The notes: a model not told the origin generated them from the sequence alone. 64,000 nucleotides of DNA from Lycium barbarum (GCF_019175385.1 NC_083347.1:122582124-122646123); one strand, 5' to 3'; counted from the stretch's first letter, positions 22,169 to 35,154 are shown. Numbers and translations are program-made.

Positions 22169-24201
22169 TGTCACGCCCCAAACCATGGCCTGGGCGAAAC
22201 ACGACACTCGGTGCCTTACTGCATGTGACCGAGCGAACCACATGGCTTGCTGAATCATCATGAGGCATAACATGAGCGGGATACAACGTGAATGCATGAT
22301 GAGCCTTTATAAAACATAATAAGTCATAATACTTAATAAAAATACTTGTTTAAACATGAGTGTGGAAATAACATGAATAAGCCAAAAAAAATGGCTATAC
22401 GACTCTGAAAGTCTGACATAACATAACTGACTTGTCTAGTCTATGAAACCTCTATCATGAGTCTGACTGGAAAACATACTTGCTGGGATAAGGCCCCTAG
22501 CGTACCTTAGATGCATAACTAATTATAAAACAAGGAGTTAACTAAACCCCGAATGAGATGGGGCTCACCAATAAGCTGATACGAGTGCTGTCTTACTGAG
22601 CAGATATGTCGTCTTGTAAATCAGTACCTGCATCGTGAAATGCAGGCCCCCGGGCAATAGAAAGGGGACGTCAGCACTTTGAATGTACTGGTATGTAAAG
22701 CAACTGAATGAAATAACATGGGACATGAAATAATAATGATAAGAACTGAAAGTGAAACTGAAACCTGGTCATGAATATGAATAACTTATAACCGATCCTG
22801 GTAAAAATAACATAAGTAGGGAGAGCAATAACTTATAACCGATCCATGGTCTGGTGCTTGCGTCCCGCCAGCAGAACACTCAGTCCTTGCCAGGGAATAT
22901 GAGATTTAATAAAATATGAAAGGATCCAGTCATTATGAGAGATCGTCCGGGACATGGGTGGAGCGATCCTCATCCTACGGTGGCTACGTAGTTTCAGGCT
23001 ATCTGATGCCTTCCTCGATAATTAAAGCAACTCCCAAAAACATGAACATGTAAAATAAGTGGCACTTGCTGCCCATGGTTTTCATGAATATAATTTGCTT
23101 GTACATGGATATCATGAATTATAGCTTGCTTGCATGAACTTGTAAAACATGTATAGTATTTTCTTGAAAATAGCATAATATATCATAAACTAGCATGCAT
23201 GAATCCATGGAATGAGATATATGGGTTTTTCATAGATTACAGACAGATTCTTAATAATCATAAAGAAATATTAAGAAATCAATTATGGAATTATAACAAT
23301 TCATACATAATATAACCATGGACATGGACCTAGGGTTATCATAAGCATGGTATAAAAACCCTAGTTTTCGTAAAGAATCATAATTTATGGATTATGAGGC
23401 GTGGGGAAGAACAATGATGTTTTCACACGTAAATAGTAACCCTACATACCTAGTAATGCTCCAACTTGTATTAAAAATCCGAACTTGAAAGAAGAATCCC
23501 AAAGCCTAGTCTTGAATTCCCTTAATTGGGTTTTCTTAAAAACCCTAAGTTAAGGACAATAATTTCTTGTCTTAGATTACAAGGATAATTGTTAGACTTG
23601 ACTTGGCAGGCTTGGAATATGCTTACCTTAATGCCTTGAAATGGTTTGGAGGAGAAAAATTTCGTCCTTAGGGCTTGAGAGACTTCTTTAGGTTTCTTTT
23701 ATTTAGAAAAAATGGTTTAAAACGAAGTGGGAATGAATATAACGAAGTTGGGCTTTTAACAGGTCGTGTTCAGTGCGCGGCCGCGCAGCTGGAGGCCCAC
23801 TTCGCGGAGGTGATCGCGCAGCGAAGGCAGTAACACTGCCTCTGGTGCGCGATCGCTCACCTGAAGGGCACTTCGCGCAGACTGCGCAGCGTCCAGTAAA
23901 GCGGTCATAACTTATAGCACACATCTCTGTTTGAGCTCCATAATATATGGTTGGAAAGGTATTTCAAAGACCTACAACTCTCATGTTTTGAGTTTTCTTA
24001 AATTCCTAACGAAAATACCCGAAAACTGGTCATAAGTACAGACAGTCTCAGACTTAGACGAATTTAGAAGGCCTTAAGAACTTGACTTCAAAACGACTGT
24101 TTATCACCCGCGTTCATCCCGAATGGATTCATATAGCTAAAATATCACCTTTATACTAGATTCATATGTTCACACCTATCTCGGATTTACGGAATGTTAC
24201 A
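22169..24201 (+). mobile_element. Solo LTR, 2.03 kb, with 5-bp TSD
   Basis: The element begins TGTCACGCCCCAAACC and ends GGAATGTTACA, so it has TG...CA ends. It is flanked by a perfect TAACA (22164-22168 and 24202-24206). The body is non-coding and carries GTACTGGTATGTAAAGCAAC near its first quarter, as other Solanaceae gypsy LTRs do. No internal gag or pol lies between two LTRs, so recombination to a solo LTR is the simplest reading. Confidence 0.8.
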
Positions 24202-24709
24202 TAACACTTCTGATTTTCTAGAAATTTTATCAAGCATGCGATTAAGCTCTTGTGAAAAAATCATTATAAGTTGATGTTAGGTTAGTAAATAAGGCTTTTA
24301 CCACATTTGACCGCTCGATCAAATCATCACAACCGCTAGTCAAATATATAAAAGATATAAACCAATTATGTCTAAAATATGTACATTACATATTATATAT
24401 AAAAAAAAATACATATTTATCGTCTATTATTTTAGTGGGCGGTTATAGTAACCAATCCTAATAAATAAGCTCTAAAAACGTTCCTTTTTTTTTTCTGCCA
24501 GTATACTGATTTTGAGTGTTCATGTTTCAAATTCAATGTGAAAACCACTCGACACGTAAGGTATAATGGCATCAATAAATCCTGAAGACAACCTTTTTTT
24601 TAAATAATTGTAATATTATACATTTCTCGATTCTTTGGTCCCATTGGGTTTTCGCATTTAATACATACAATATATTTAATCGATAATATATATAACATAC
24701 ATTAGTTTA

Positions 24710-24980
24710 CCATTGTAACTAAATTTCCCTTTAGTTACCGATTTCATTAAAGATTATGAATCGTATACAAAAGCCCATAACCTATTTGTTCTTCACCAAC
24801 GTGTGCTAAAATGTTACTTACCATAAAATATATTTATTGCTAAAATAAAACGATATCGTGATAGCCGTGCGATAATATTTTAAAGTTTAACAGTAAGTAA
24901 ATGCTATTGTTTAATTACATGAAAAATGAAGGCGATGCGTAAGATGTTAAAAGCGATGATTGCAAGTAATAATCATAATC

Positions 24981-25056
<76 letters not shown>

Positions 25057-25280
25057 TGATAATAATAATGATAATAATAATGATAATGATAATAGTAGTA
25101 GTAATAACGGTAATAATAAAAAATAAAAATAAAATAGCTAATGACTGTAGTAGGATAATGAAATGACGATATTAATAAAAAGCTAAAATTTGTAGTAAAG
25201 TATAAATAATTGTTCCTAAAATATTAGAAGCGCCAATAACTATTTTGGGAAGAAAGGCGGGACAAAATTGGGTGTCAACG
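24710..25280 (-). mobile_element. Diverged 3' LTR end of a Tat/Ogre-like element
   Basis: Read on the minus strand from 25280, the sequence GTTGACACCCAATTTTGTCC, then CGCTTCTAATATTTT and ATTAGC, matches the start of the solo LTR at 29821 (TGTTGACACCCAATTTTATC). The match is therefore in inverted orientation to that LTR. Immediately outside, at 25282-25294, is a purine-rich minus-strand tract AAAGAGGGACAAG, as expected for a polypurine tract next to a 3' LTR. The lower limit is uncertain. Confidence 0.6.
24966..25110. repeat. (AAT)n microsatellite
   Basis: About 145 bp of AAT units with GAT and AGT interruptions near the end. It corresponds to a shorter ATT-rich patch in the related LTR at 29960-30000, so it is an expansion inside the LTR. 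Frames across it encode only Asn or Ile runs and are not genes. Confidence 0.95.
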
Positions 25281-25281
25281 A

Positions 25282-25294
25282 CTTGTCCCTCTTT
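25282..25294 (-). promoter_or_regulatory. Candidate polypurine tract
   Basis: Minus-strand AAAGAGGGACAAG sits one base from the inferred LTR start. In LTR retrotransposons this tract primes second-strand synthesis, and its place supports a minus-strand element running from the gag at 29.8 kb to here. Confidence 0.5.
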
Positions 25295-26027
25295 GACCGG
25301 TAATGATGAAAGAATTTTCGGGCAAAGACGTTGACTCAGTAGCCTATTTTGTCCCGACTAAAAGGATTTTGGGAGACTAAGGGTAAAGAAAATTTGAGAG
25401 GATTATGGCCGAACTCCGGTCTTCGAGTTGCCTACATATCTCGGGCTGCACGAGAATCAGGCCGTGTGTAGTTCTGGGATAAACTACGACACCTATGAAC
25501 AACGAATCCCGATTGGCGTGAATCTTTGCAAAATATTGTCCCAGTGTCGAATTATGATGACACTGAGTATTATGATAGAACTCGAGAATTCTGAAAATTG
25601 AATGTGCTGGAATGCAAGCGGAATATTTGGGGTTGGAGATGAGTGTTCGAGGTAGATCCTTGACCCTTGTCGGGAAGTTTGATTATCCTTCCCAACAAAT
25701 TGCCCCAGTTCGCTGCCGAAGAAATAGTTCCACGTTGCGCTAAAGCTCCTGCGAAACTTAAACTAGATAAAATAGTCAGTAAAAAATAAATATCGAAAGT
25801 GAAGCGAAGTAAAATAAGCCAATAAAAAGCTGCAATGATTTAAATAGATGATAGCCTTTGCTGAGGCTGATGCAAATGAGGTTCTAGGCCGATGATTCAT
25901 GAGAATGATGCCTTTTGGCGATGATTAATGAAAATGAGGCCTCAAACCGGATATGAATATGGGCTATTTAAGCCGAATGATTTATGATAAATGAGGCTTT
26001 CTAAGCCGGCATGATGCGATGTGTTTG

Positions 26028-26930
26028 CAGGGCATTTGAAAGTAATAATGCAATAGATGTACAGTGCGTTTGCGAGCATTGATGCAGTGCGCTTGCAGGG
26101 CATCTGAAAGTAATAATGCAATGCAGGTGCGGTGTATTTGCGAGCAATGATACAGTGCGTTTGCAGGGCACTTGAATGCAATGTATGTGCGGTGCATTTG
26201 CGAGCATTCGCAGGGCATTTGAAAGTAATGATGCAATGAATGTGCAGTGCGTTTGCGAGCATTGATGCAATGCGCTTGCAGGGCATCTGAAAGTAATAAT
26301 GCAATGCAGGTGCGGTGCGTTTGCGAGCAATGATACAGTGCGTTTGCACGGCACTTGAAGGCAATGTATGTGCGGTGCATTTGCGAGCATTCGCAGGGCA
26401 TTTGAAAGTAATGATGCAATGAATGTGCGGTGCGTTTGCGAGCATTCGCAAGGCATTTGCAATGCATGTGCGGTGCGTTTGCGAGCATTGGCAAGGCATT
26501 TGAAAGTAATAATGCAATGCATGTGCGGTGCATTTGCGAGCATTCGCAGGGCATTTAAAAGTAATAATGCAATGCATTTGCGAGCATTCGCAAGGAATTT
26601 GAAAGTAATAAAGCAATGTATGTGCGGTGCGTCTGCGAGCATTCGCAGGGCATTTGAAAGTAATAAAGCAATGCATGTGCGGTGCGTCTGCGAGCGTTCG
26701 CAAGGCATTTGAAAGTAATAAAGCAATGCATGTGCGGTGCGTCTGCGAGCATTCGTAGGGCATTTGAAAGTAATAAAGCAATGCATGTGCAGTGTGTTTG
26801 CGAGCATTCGCAAGGCATTTGAAAGTAATAAAGCAATGCATATGTGGTGCGTCTGCGAGCATTCGCAGGGCATTTGAAAGTAATAAAGCAATGCATGTGC
26901 GGTGCGTTTGCGAGCATTGATGCGGTAAAA
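26028..26930. repeat. Satellite-like array, 55-bp unit with 183-bp higher order
   Basis: From about 26540 to 26930 a 55-bp unit repeats regularly (GCATGTGCGGTGCG recurs at 26673 and 26728). In 26028-26400 diverged units form a higher-order period of 182-183 bp (GCAGGG at 26028, 26210 and 26393). The unit has no stop in minus-strand frames, and 55 is not a multiple of three, so long overlapping open frames arise in more than one frame. This is a by-product of the repeat and not evidence of a protein. Such arrays are known inside Tat/Ogre-lineage elements between the coding region and the 3' LTR. Confidence 0.9.
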
Positions 26931-26969
26931 ATAGTGCAAGTGCAACCTCAGTGCGCTTTTTGCAAAACT

Positions 26970-27610
26970 TAATATGTCCAATTTTAAGGCGGACATGCCT
27001 AAATAAATTAATCAAGTCCTAATATAAGGCGGATGAACCCAAATGAAATGATTAAGTCCTATTGTAAGGCGGACAAACCAAATAATATTGCGTTCAATTT
27101 TAAGGTGGACAAACCTAAATAAATAAATAATTAAATCCTATGATAAGGTGGACAAACCTAAATAATCAAGTCCTATTTTAAGGTGGACAAACCCAAATAA
27201 TCAAGTCCTATTTTAAGGTGGATAAACCCAAATAAAATGATTAAGTCCTATTGTATGACGGACAAACCTAATAATATTGCGTCCAGTTTTAGGGTGGACA
27301 AACCTAAATAAATAATTAAATCCTATTATAAGGTGGACAAACCTAAATAATCAAGTCCTATTTTAAGGTGGACAAACCCAAATAATCAAGTCCTATTTTA
27401 AAGTGGACAAACCCAAATAAGTCCTATTAAAGGCGGACAGACCTGAGATGTTCAACTAAGGCGAACAAGCCTAAAATGTTCAATTAAAGGCGAACAAGCC
27501 TAAAATGTCCAATTAAAAGCAGACGAACCTACAATGTCCAATTGAAGAGGACGAGTCTAAAATGTCCTATTAAAGGCGGACGAGCCTAAAATGTCCTATT
27601 AAAGGCGGAC
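26970..27610. repeat. Second tandem array, about 30-40 bp units (GGCGGACAARCC)
   Basis: Units such as TCCTATTTTAAGGTGGACAA followed by ACCCAAATAATCAAG recur with variable length and grade into shorter units TCCTATTAAAGGCGGACGAG near 27600. It directly follows the 55-bp array within the same retroelement remnant. Confidence 0.88.
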
Positions 27611-28329
27611 TAGCCTAAATGCGGTGTTCGATTTATGATTACTAAAATTGGTGCGGAGCGAAGAGCTTGATGTGATGCTTGATTTGTAGTAGCGAGCATT
27701 CATATGCGGTGAGACGATCTTGACGTAGTGCGTAACTTGCGGCAACAAATACTCATGATGCAGTGCCAATGAATGGGGATCTTCTACCCTGCCAAAATTT
27801 ACATCTAAAAAGTTCCTGCACTCAAAGAAATTTGTAAGTTTCAAATTTAATCAGTATTAAGTTGGCTTTGCCCTTTGCTTTATCTGAATCTTGCAATTGC
27901 CGACTTGATACTATGCGATATCCTTCAAGAATAACTAAAATATGCCCCTGCATTACTCAAAGAAAATTTGTTAGTGTAAAATAAAATGATTGCCTTGCAT
28001 TGAACACTGAAGCTTTGGCGTTGAATCTGCATTTCTCGTGGTGATGGCATTACAACAATCTGGTGACGCTGATTGTTGCTCGGGATTTCGATTCATGCTT
28101 TTGTCGAATAATGATAGGCCATTTGCAAAGCTGCCCCAGTGTTGCTTTGTGGGGAAAATGGAATTTTTCACTATATCAAGACCGTGTCCAAGAATGGACT
28201 GCCTACTTATCCCGAAGGAATCAGGTCAAAAGTAGTTCATACAAAGCTTTAGCAAAATTACAAGAAAGGAAGCTGATCATAAGGCGGGTGGGTGGAGAAT
28301 GCTAGTGACGGCAGATCCTTTTAATCATC

Positions 28330-29791
28330 CTACTTAGTTTTACGCTTCCTTTTCAAATGTCTCGGTGCCAATCTTGATGGATCACCGGTAACAATAATTG
28401 CATTTGCAACTGGAGGGCCATCATTGTCGCACAATTTATTTTGTTGCACGCTGATCTTATCCTTTTCAATCATGTTCTGAATCTTATGCTTAAGTGCTGG
28501 GCAATTTTCTGTGTCATGACCTGGAATATTAGAGTGGTAAGCACAACTCTTGGACCAATCAAAATCTGGCGGTAGGCTATTAGGGATCCATCCTTTCTTT
28601 GGCTTCAAGAGTCTCTTAGCTTTCATTCTGTCAAATATGCTGGTTAATGACTCTTCAAGAGGAGTAAAAGTGCGGAATTTTACGTGCTCTGACTGTCGTA
28701 AGCTAGACTGTGCTTGATCGGGTTGATATTGAAAGCCTCGTTGGTGAAGAGATATATGATCACGCAAAACTTGATGGTTCTGTCGTGACTGCGGCTGATA
28801 TGTAGACCTGACAGCTGAATCGGTTTCTCTCTTTTTGCCTCGCAAGTTGTTGAATGTCTCAGCTTGAAAAGTTGCTTGTACTGATGAAGTGTCAACAATT
28901 CTTCCTGCTCGAACGCCCGCTTCTACTTGCTTTCCAACTTGAATTAGATCAGAAAAGTCACGTAACCGCGCACATAACAACTTTTCATAATATATGCCCT
29001 TTTGCATTTGGATGAAAGTTGAAATCAACTCATTCTCAGGCAATGGAGGGCGTATTTTTGAAGCTTCCAATCTCCATCGGATGGCATATTCCTAAAAAGA
29101 CTCATGTGGCATTCTTTCTATCTCACGCATATCATAAAGATTTGGACTAACCTTGATATTAAACTTGAATTGTTCTACAAAGTCGCGGGCCATGTCCTCC
29201 CATGTGTACCATTTGTGAAAGTCTTGTTCTGTGTACCAATCTAATGCTAACCCTGATAGGCTCTGAATGAACAATTTCATTCGTATGGCTTCATCTTGTC
29301 CAATTCCCATTAATCTGCTACAATAGTCCTTCAAGTGCGTAACAGGATTTCCTCTGCCATTGAAGGTGTTGAATTTTGGCACTTTGAATCCTGGCGGAAA
29401 CTCAACATTTGGAAGCATTTGTTTCATCCCAATTAATTGCATTTGTTTCATTTCTCGATCTCTTGTATGGGCATATCGCTAGCTGATTTTGTTGTCTTTT
29501 TGTGAAGGGTGCTGCAAGTGCAGGATTTTGGACACTGGGCATCAACGTGACTTGCAAAGCTTCTGGTTTAATAGAGTATCTTGGCGGTATATATGTAGGA
29601 GCTGGGTGAGGAAAAATAGTGAAGGAAATGTTTTGGGTTGAGCTGGAAGCTGAAGTTGTGTTAGGAAGAAGGCTGAAGGTATTTCCTAAATTGACCAAAA
29701 CGCTTCTTTGAACCACATTCTTTTTGCTATCATCACTTTGTTCTCGCACCAACCCCATGCCAGTGTTGAATGATTCAAATCTCTTTGCCAT
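28330..29791 (-). pseudogene. Decayed gag of a Tat/Ogre-like Ty3/gypsy retrotransposon
   Basis: On the minus strand a Gag-like protein can be followed from Met at 29791 to a stop at 28330. It has an N-terminal variable part, then EFPPGFKVPKFNTFNGRGNP, HLKDYCSRLMGIGQDE, RMKLFIQSLSGLALDWY, ARDFVEQFKFN and the C-terminal zinc-knuckle-like CAYHSNIPGHDTENC. These match Gag of the Tat/Ogre lineage. The frame shifts near 29480 and a TAG interrupts at 29092-29094 just before EYAIRWR, so it cannot give one polypeptide. No protease, reverse transcriptase, RNase H or integrase follows towards 25.3 kb. It is a non-autonomous or deleted copy. Confidence 0.87.
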
Positions 29792-29820
29792 TTTAATCTC
29801 GTCCTTAATGCAGATGCGCA

Positions 29821-30569
29821 TGTTGACACCCAATTTTATCCCGCCTCTCCTCCGAAATACCTATTTACGCTTCTAATATTTTTGGTAAATTAAAAAATAT
29901 ATTTATATTTTACTATAATTATTAGCCTCTTATCAATATCGGCATTTCATTATTCTATTACAGTTACTAGCTATTATTATTACTATTATTATTATTAGTT
30001 CAAATACGAGCTCAATTTACCCCAATATTTTCGGATTAACCCAAAACAATTTTCATAGGCCACTACCCATTTTAATTCACCCCAACCCAATAATTACCCA
30101 AACGGACCAGCCCATACCCTTTTAATTTGTACCCGACCCGACAGCCCAATTCGTTCAAAAACAAAGGAAACCCATTAGGGTTTCCTTCCATTTTCCATCA
30201 GCCGCACACCCCTTCTCTTCTTCTCCCTCCTTCGATCTCTCTCTCTCCCTCATCTTCCCCACGTTGCCACTGCCACCCCCATTCCTTCTTGTTCCCCACT
30301 CTCACTGTCATCTCCACTCTCTCTGTCCCCCCACGCCACTGTCACCCCACTTCGTCTTGTCCCCCCGCTCCTCTCTCTCTTCTTCACACAAGAAACCCTA
30401 GCTCGCAACTATAAATACCAGTCCTTGCATCCATTTGAGGGTTTTTTTTTTGGACTGAGGAAATTCCCCAAGAAACTGAAGTTTCCCAGCGGCCAAAATC
30501 CCCTGAAAATTAAAGATCTTGAACCCGAAGATCCACTGAAAAAGGGATCTTGAAATCCCGAAATTCTCT

Positions 30570-30604
<35 letters not shown>

Positions 30605-31985
30605 AGTTTTCTGTGGTCATAAGAAATTCTAAACGTCGAATCAAGAACATTAAATCAATTTTCTATTTTTTTTTACTTGCTTCTGTGTCGCTTTTAATCC
30701 GAGCATCGCAAACTCGGATTTAACGAGTGTTCGAGTGTAGATTGGAGACCCCGCATCCACTTCGATGCACCCGAAGAAGGTAAATCCCATTCCTTTCCTT
30801 TTTGGTTTTGTAGTTTTATGTGTTTATATGGTTTAGTTGGATGTTTAGCTTAGCTATTGTATTTAGATGAGTCATTATTACGTTTTAGCTTAGTTTAGAT
30901 ATTGTCGGATGTTGTTGTTGTTATTTAATTTAATGTGTGTAGCTTAGTTTGAGTATTGTTTATTTGTATGTTGATAATTCAATCTAGTAAATTGTATAGA
31001 TTTATTTAGGTTTCATTCCTAGTTAATTTGGTTAATGATCAGTTAAGCATGTATAGTCACTTGTTGTTTCTAATTGTTTATGTTTGTTTAATTGAGTCAA
31101 ACCTAAACTAATATGAACCTGTCTAGGTCATTCAGGCTTATTAAAGGCCTGTTTTAGATGATTTCAGTCCAGCCAGTATCAGTGGTCTGTGTTGTTAATT
31201 CGCTATTGGGTTTAGTATCTGAAGATCTCGGAGTATGTTTCTTTAAAGGGATACAAGTATGTAAACTCAGTTCTGTCCCTTTTGTTTGGACTCTATATTT
31301 AAAAGAAGGAAGTTTCAATTTGTTGAGGTTGTTGTCTCCTTACCATGATTTTTTGCACTCCCCTGCCTTGAATGAAACTTACTTGCCATGGTTTTCATGC
31401 ATGATGTTGCCTTACAAGTCTAGATTTCCTACACTATTATACTGATATAATGTCATTTTATTCCAAGTTAAATTGGCTAGGTTTTCTCTTAAAAGCTTCT
31501 ATTTATATACAAATCATTATATTTTGCAAGTCTCATTTTTACAATAAAAATTATTATTTTAAGCTTAACAACATTTATAAGTTTTATTTTTAAGTGGACT
31601 ACTATGTATTTCTTCAAGTCAGTTTAAATAGCATCATTATGTTTTCCTTTAAAACCTCAATAACATTTACAACCTATTTTTCTTAAGATTTAAGCATTAT
31701 ATTTAATCTGAATTAATTAACCTAAGTTTGGTCGGATAACCGTAGTTAACGGATTCTAAAGGATGCCTAACCCCTTCCCTTTAGGATAATATAGAGCCCT
31801 TACCTAGAATCACATTGGTTAAGCAGACTATTAACAGAGGTTTAGTTTTAACTTTACCTTAGTTAACATTTAGGTGTCCTAATTCACCGTTAAATTAATT
31901 AGGTGGCGACTCCTTAAAACAAAATAAACAGGAATCACCAAAATGTTGTACTCCTGATTTAACCCGGTTAAAATGGGGTATAACA
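29821..31985 (+). mobile_element. Solo LTR of a Tat/Ogre-like element with 5-bp TSD
   Basis: It begins TGTTGACACCCAATTTTATC and ends TTAAAATGGGGTATAACA. A perfect GCGCA flanks it (29816-29820 and 31986-31990). It was inserted just 5' of the decayed antisense gag, splitting that older element. The orientation is set by a TATA box and by matching Solanaceae LTR layout. The open frame inside it (30127-30414) is a C/T-rich tract and not a gene. The body also has a (TA)n run near 30577-30602. Confidence 0.85.
30410..30417 (+). promoter_or_regulatory. TATA box of the solo LTR
   Basis: TATAAATA follows a long C/T-rich stretch and precedes CCAGTCCTTGCATCC and AGGGTTTT, the usual arrangement of an LTR U3/R border. 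It shows that the LTR reads on the plus strand. Confidence 0.6.
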
Positions 31986-31990
31986 GCGCA

Positions 31991-34350
31991 GCCCAAACAA
32001 TGTTCAATGCAAGGCAACCTCTAAAGAATGCAATAAAACTAAACAAACACAAAATAAAATGTTAGTGCATGAGAATATGCATAGGAATTAAATGCACAAA
32101 ATAATAAAATATGTGATAAATTAGTTCGTGATTTGATTAAGCAAGAATAGATGACCTAAGTCGTAGCACGAGTGGAGGAGAATGACTTATTGGCTAGTAG
32201 GCTCTAATGCTTGAGAATTAATAGAAGAAAAAGCAAACTATATTGGAGTAGAATTTGAAGTTTGAAGAAAATTTGAAAATTTGAAGTTGGAAGAAAAACT
32301 GACTTATGCTGAACACCGAAGCCTGGCTCTAACTTGATTCTTATCCTTTGCTAACTCCGACGTATTTCAAAAATGTTGTCCCAGTCTTTAGGACGTTTTT
32401 GAAGAAGATGTTTTGGTTGCATGCCCAAAATTTGCCTCAGTTTCATGCTCCTTCTTGGGGGAATATTAGAATTTTGTAATAAATAAGACCGGGCCTTATA
32501 TAGGCTGCCTACGTATCCTGTATCCGACAGGAAATCAGGTCAAACGTAGTTCGCCTTGCCTAACAAGGGAATTTTTAATAATGCAAAAGATTGGTCATTT
32601 AAGCTTGCAAAAGATCATGATTTATCAAGCGCACGACAGTTGAATTTAATATACCCGAGAGTTGCGAAGCATTGGCGGGTTGCAAAAAATGTCAAGGATG
32701 AAAACCCTATGAGATTGTCCCTCGACTTGCATGCCAAACCTTGAAATTAATGGGTGCGCGAAGATAAATCTCGGCGACCCAAAATAAGAATGACGCAGTT
32801 AAACGGGTGCAGACTTCAAAGAAGTAAGGTACTTGGAAAGTCGGTTCTGAACAACATGATGGCAAAATCGAACAAATATCGAGAAGTGCCATTTGATAGA
32901 TTGCACAAATAAATTTGGACATCTACCAATTTAAGAAGCAATAAATGGTGAAAATGACAGAGTTTGAAAGTAAGAGGTCCATGACGTAGATCGAGTGCAA
33001 AACGGATTCTACGAGGCATGGAGCTAACGGGCCAAATGTTCCGTCGTTTGAGACAGAAGATCATACCCGTAAAGGAAGGACACGAAAACGCTCTAGAATT
33101 TGCAGTTTGATGTGAGACAAATTATTTGACACTAATAGATTTGATTAACTGAGCCAATAACGATGGGACAAACAATTATAAGAGAATGCCTGTTAAAACA
33201 AAGTTGGAATGATAAGAGTTAACTTTAAGTGTTTGGCAAAAAGAATTTTCAAGGCTAGTTCATGGATGCGAAAATTAGAAAATTTCCTCCGACGATTAGA
33301 ACGTTGTTGAGTGAAAATCCTTCTTTGTAGAAAAACAGGAATCATGCTAGGAATGTGAACGATCTTAAAGGTGCTCTAGAGTCGCTAAAGTGCGCTAATC
33401 GCGGAATAATTTGATTATTATTATTTTAAAATCGTGAAGGTGATGCATGCAATTATATATCAAAAATAAAAAGATAAACAAATGTGGATTCAATATTCTC
33501 TTCCTTTATCAAGAGAAACGAAGAAGACATTAGTAAATATCAAGTAATAACATTTCACAAATAAATTCAAATAAAAGCCTATTGCACATAAATTTAAGTA
33601 ATGCGCTTAGCATCAAGTGATAATCGCAAATAAATTCAAGAGTAAGCATATTGCAAATAAATTCAAGTAAACCACTTAGCAAGCAAGCACGCAACTTAAA
33701 AGCTTATAACACAATAACAGCCACGCGTGTTAATATGCAGGGGACCTCCTTATGCCCGAGGTAGGCCTAACGCCAAATATTCGAGATTATGATAGAGTGA
33801 TCCAAGCCATTTAATTGAGACACTTGAGTTTGAAAATAAAAAGTCAAGTTTCATTAAAATAACAAAAGCGAGTACATTGATGAGACAATAAACCAAAATA
33901 CATAAAAGGTGACAACCAAAATATGGAGAAATCTTAAAATTGACCTACTTCTTTTCATTGTATTGTTTGTTTGCTCGCTTATTTTTCTCTTAAAAGTTTA
34001 TTTAGTTGTTGCTCCCAATGGAAAAACCATACATTCTTAAGCATTAGGATGAGACAGATTCTTACGTTTACAGTGCTAAGCGCTCGTGTGCAAAGTCTTA
34101 TTGCTCTATATGGTACAAGGAACACATCTAGTCCAAAAGAAATTTTGCAGCTCTAAAGTTATCCATCTATGCTCCTATATCCAAAGCACAAGAGCTAATT
34201 GCAGCAATTAGCATAGTGTTTTTCCAGCCAAATGTGCGACAGGTTCCCAAGGTACATCATCAGTTCTTGTGAGCAGCAGCATCTCAAATACATTTAAGGT
34301 GAAAACTCTCCAAGCCCCTTAAAAAAAAAAAAAAGAACTCAGGAACTGTT
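31991..34350. mobile_element. Retrotransposon-derived remnant, no gene
   Basis: This stretch carries a module near 32310-32560 (GGCTGCCTACGTATCC, AATCAGGTCAAACGTAGTTC) that also occurs at 28005-28260 and, more diverged, at 25410-25490. It therefore belongs to the same type of element as the gag region. The 5' LTR expected upstream of the antisense gag was not found. Small open frames (32556, 32816, 33971) have no recognisable domain. Confidence 0.6.
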
Positions 34351-34394
34351 TATAACACATATATGACATAGAGTGTCAGGCTTATGAGATCCAG

Positions 34395-34526
34395 GCAATA
34401 AAGGGGGTCTATCGGAAACAACCTCTCTGCCCCGCAAAGATAGATGTAAGGTCCGCGTACAATCTACCCTCCTCATATCCCACTTGTCGGATTACATTGG
34501 GTATGTTGTTGTTATTGTTGTATATG
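34395..34526 (+). mobile_element. Au-SINE or RTE-LINE 3' end
   Basis: The block GGGGGTCTATCGGAAACAAC, GTAAGGTCCGCGTACAATCT, CATTGGGTATGTTGTTGTTA is the conserved tail shared by Au SINEs and RTE LINEs. Only about 130 bp can be assigned, so I cannot choose between them. It lies just upstream of the glutamine synthetase pseudogene. Confidence 0.75.
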
Positions 34527-35154
34527 TATAATGGATTAATGGAATCCTTTTCTTCTATATGGATATATTGTTTTGAATTAAAATGTATTGTTTTGATGTT
34601 AATTTGGTTCTTGTTATGTCTTTATTTTTAATCAGGATTGGTGGATCAGGAATGGATGTCAGGAGCAAAGCCAGGGTAATTAAATCTCTTTTATTTGTTT
34701 ATTTATTTAATATAACATATTTTTTTTTTTGGCTATTACATGAAGAATTCTAAATCAGTGTTTTTATTTTTTCATACAAAGACTCTATCTGGTCCTGTTG
34801 ATGATCCTTCAAAGCTACCCAAATGGAATTATGATGGTTCTAGCACAGGGCAAGCTACTGGAGAAGACAGTGAAGTGATCCTATAGTAAGTTGTCTTTAG
34901 TATGTAAATTTAGCTAATTTATATTATATACACACCCTTTATGAAAACAATTATTTGAATGTAATCTTGTTTAAATTTAAACAGTCCTCAAGCAATTTTC
35001 AAGGATCCATTCAAGGGAGGCAACAATATCTTGGTGAGTTGCACGTTTACCTTTTGAGTTTAATTTTTATACACTAACAATAATAAAATAAAATATATAA
35101 TTAACCGTCTATAACAAGTTTGATTAGTAACTTGAAAAATAAGACACGTTACTT

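Noticed and set aside
24926..25166. Open frames coding poly-Asn and poly-Ile
   Set aside because: Translation of the (AAT)n microsatellite.
25942..27015. Minus-strand open frames of 357 and 331 codons
   Set aside because: They are translations of the 55-bp tandem array in two frames. The unit simply lacks stop codons; no domain or codon bias is present.
30127..30414. Plus-strand Pro/Ser-rich frame
   Set aside because: It lies inside the solo LTR and reflects its C/T-rich U3 tract.
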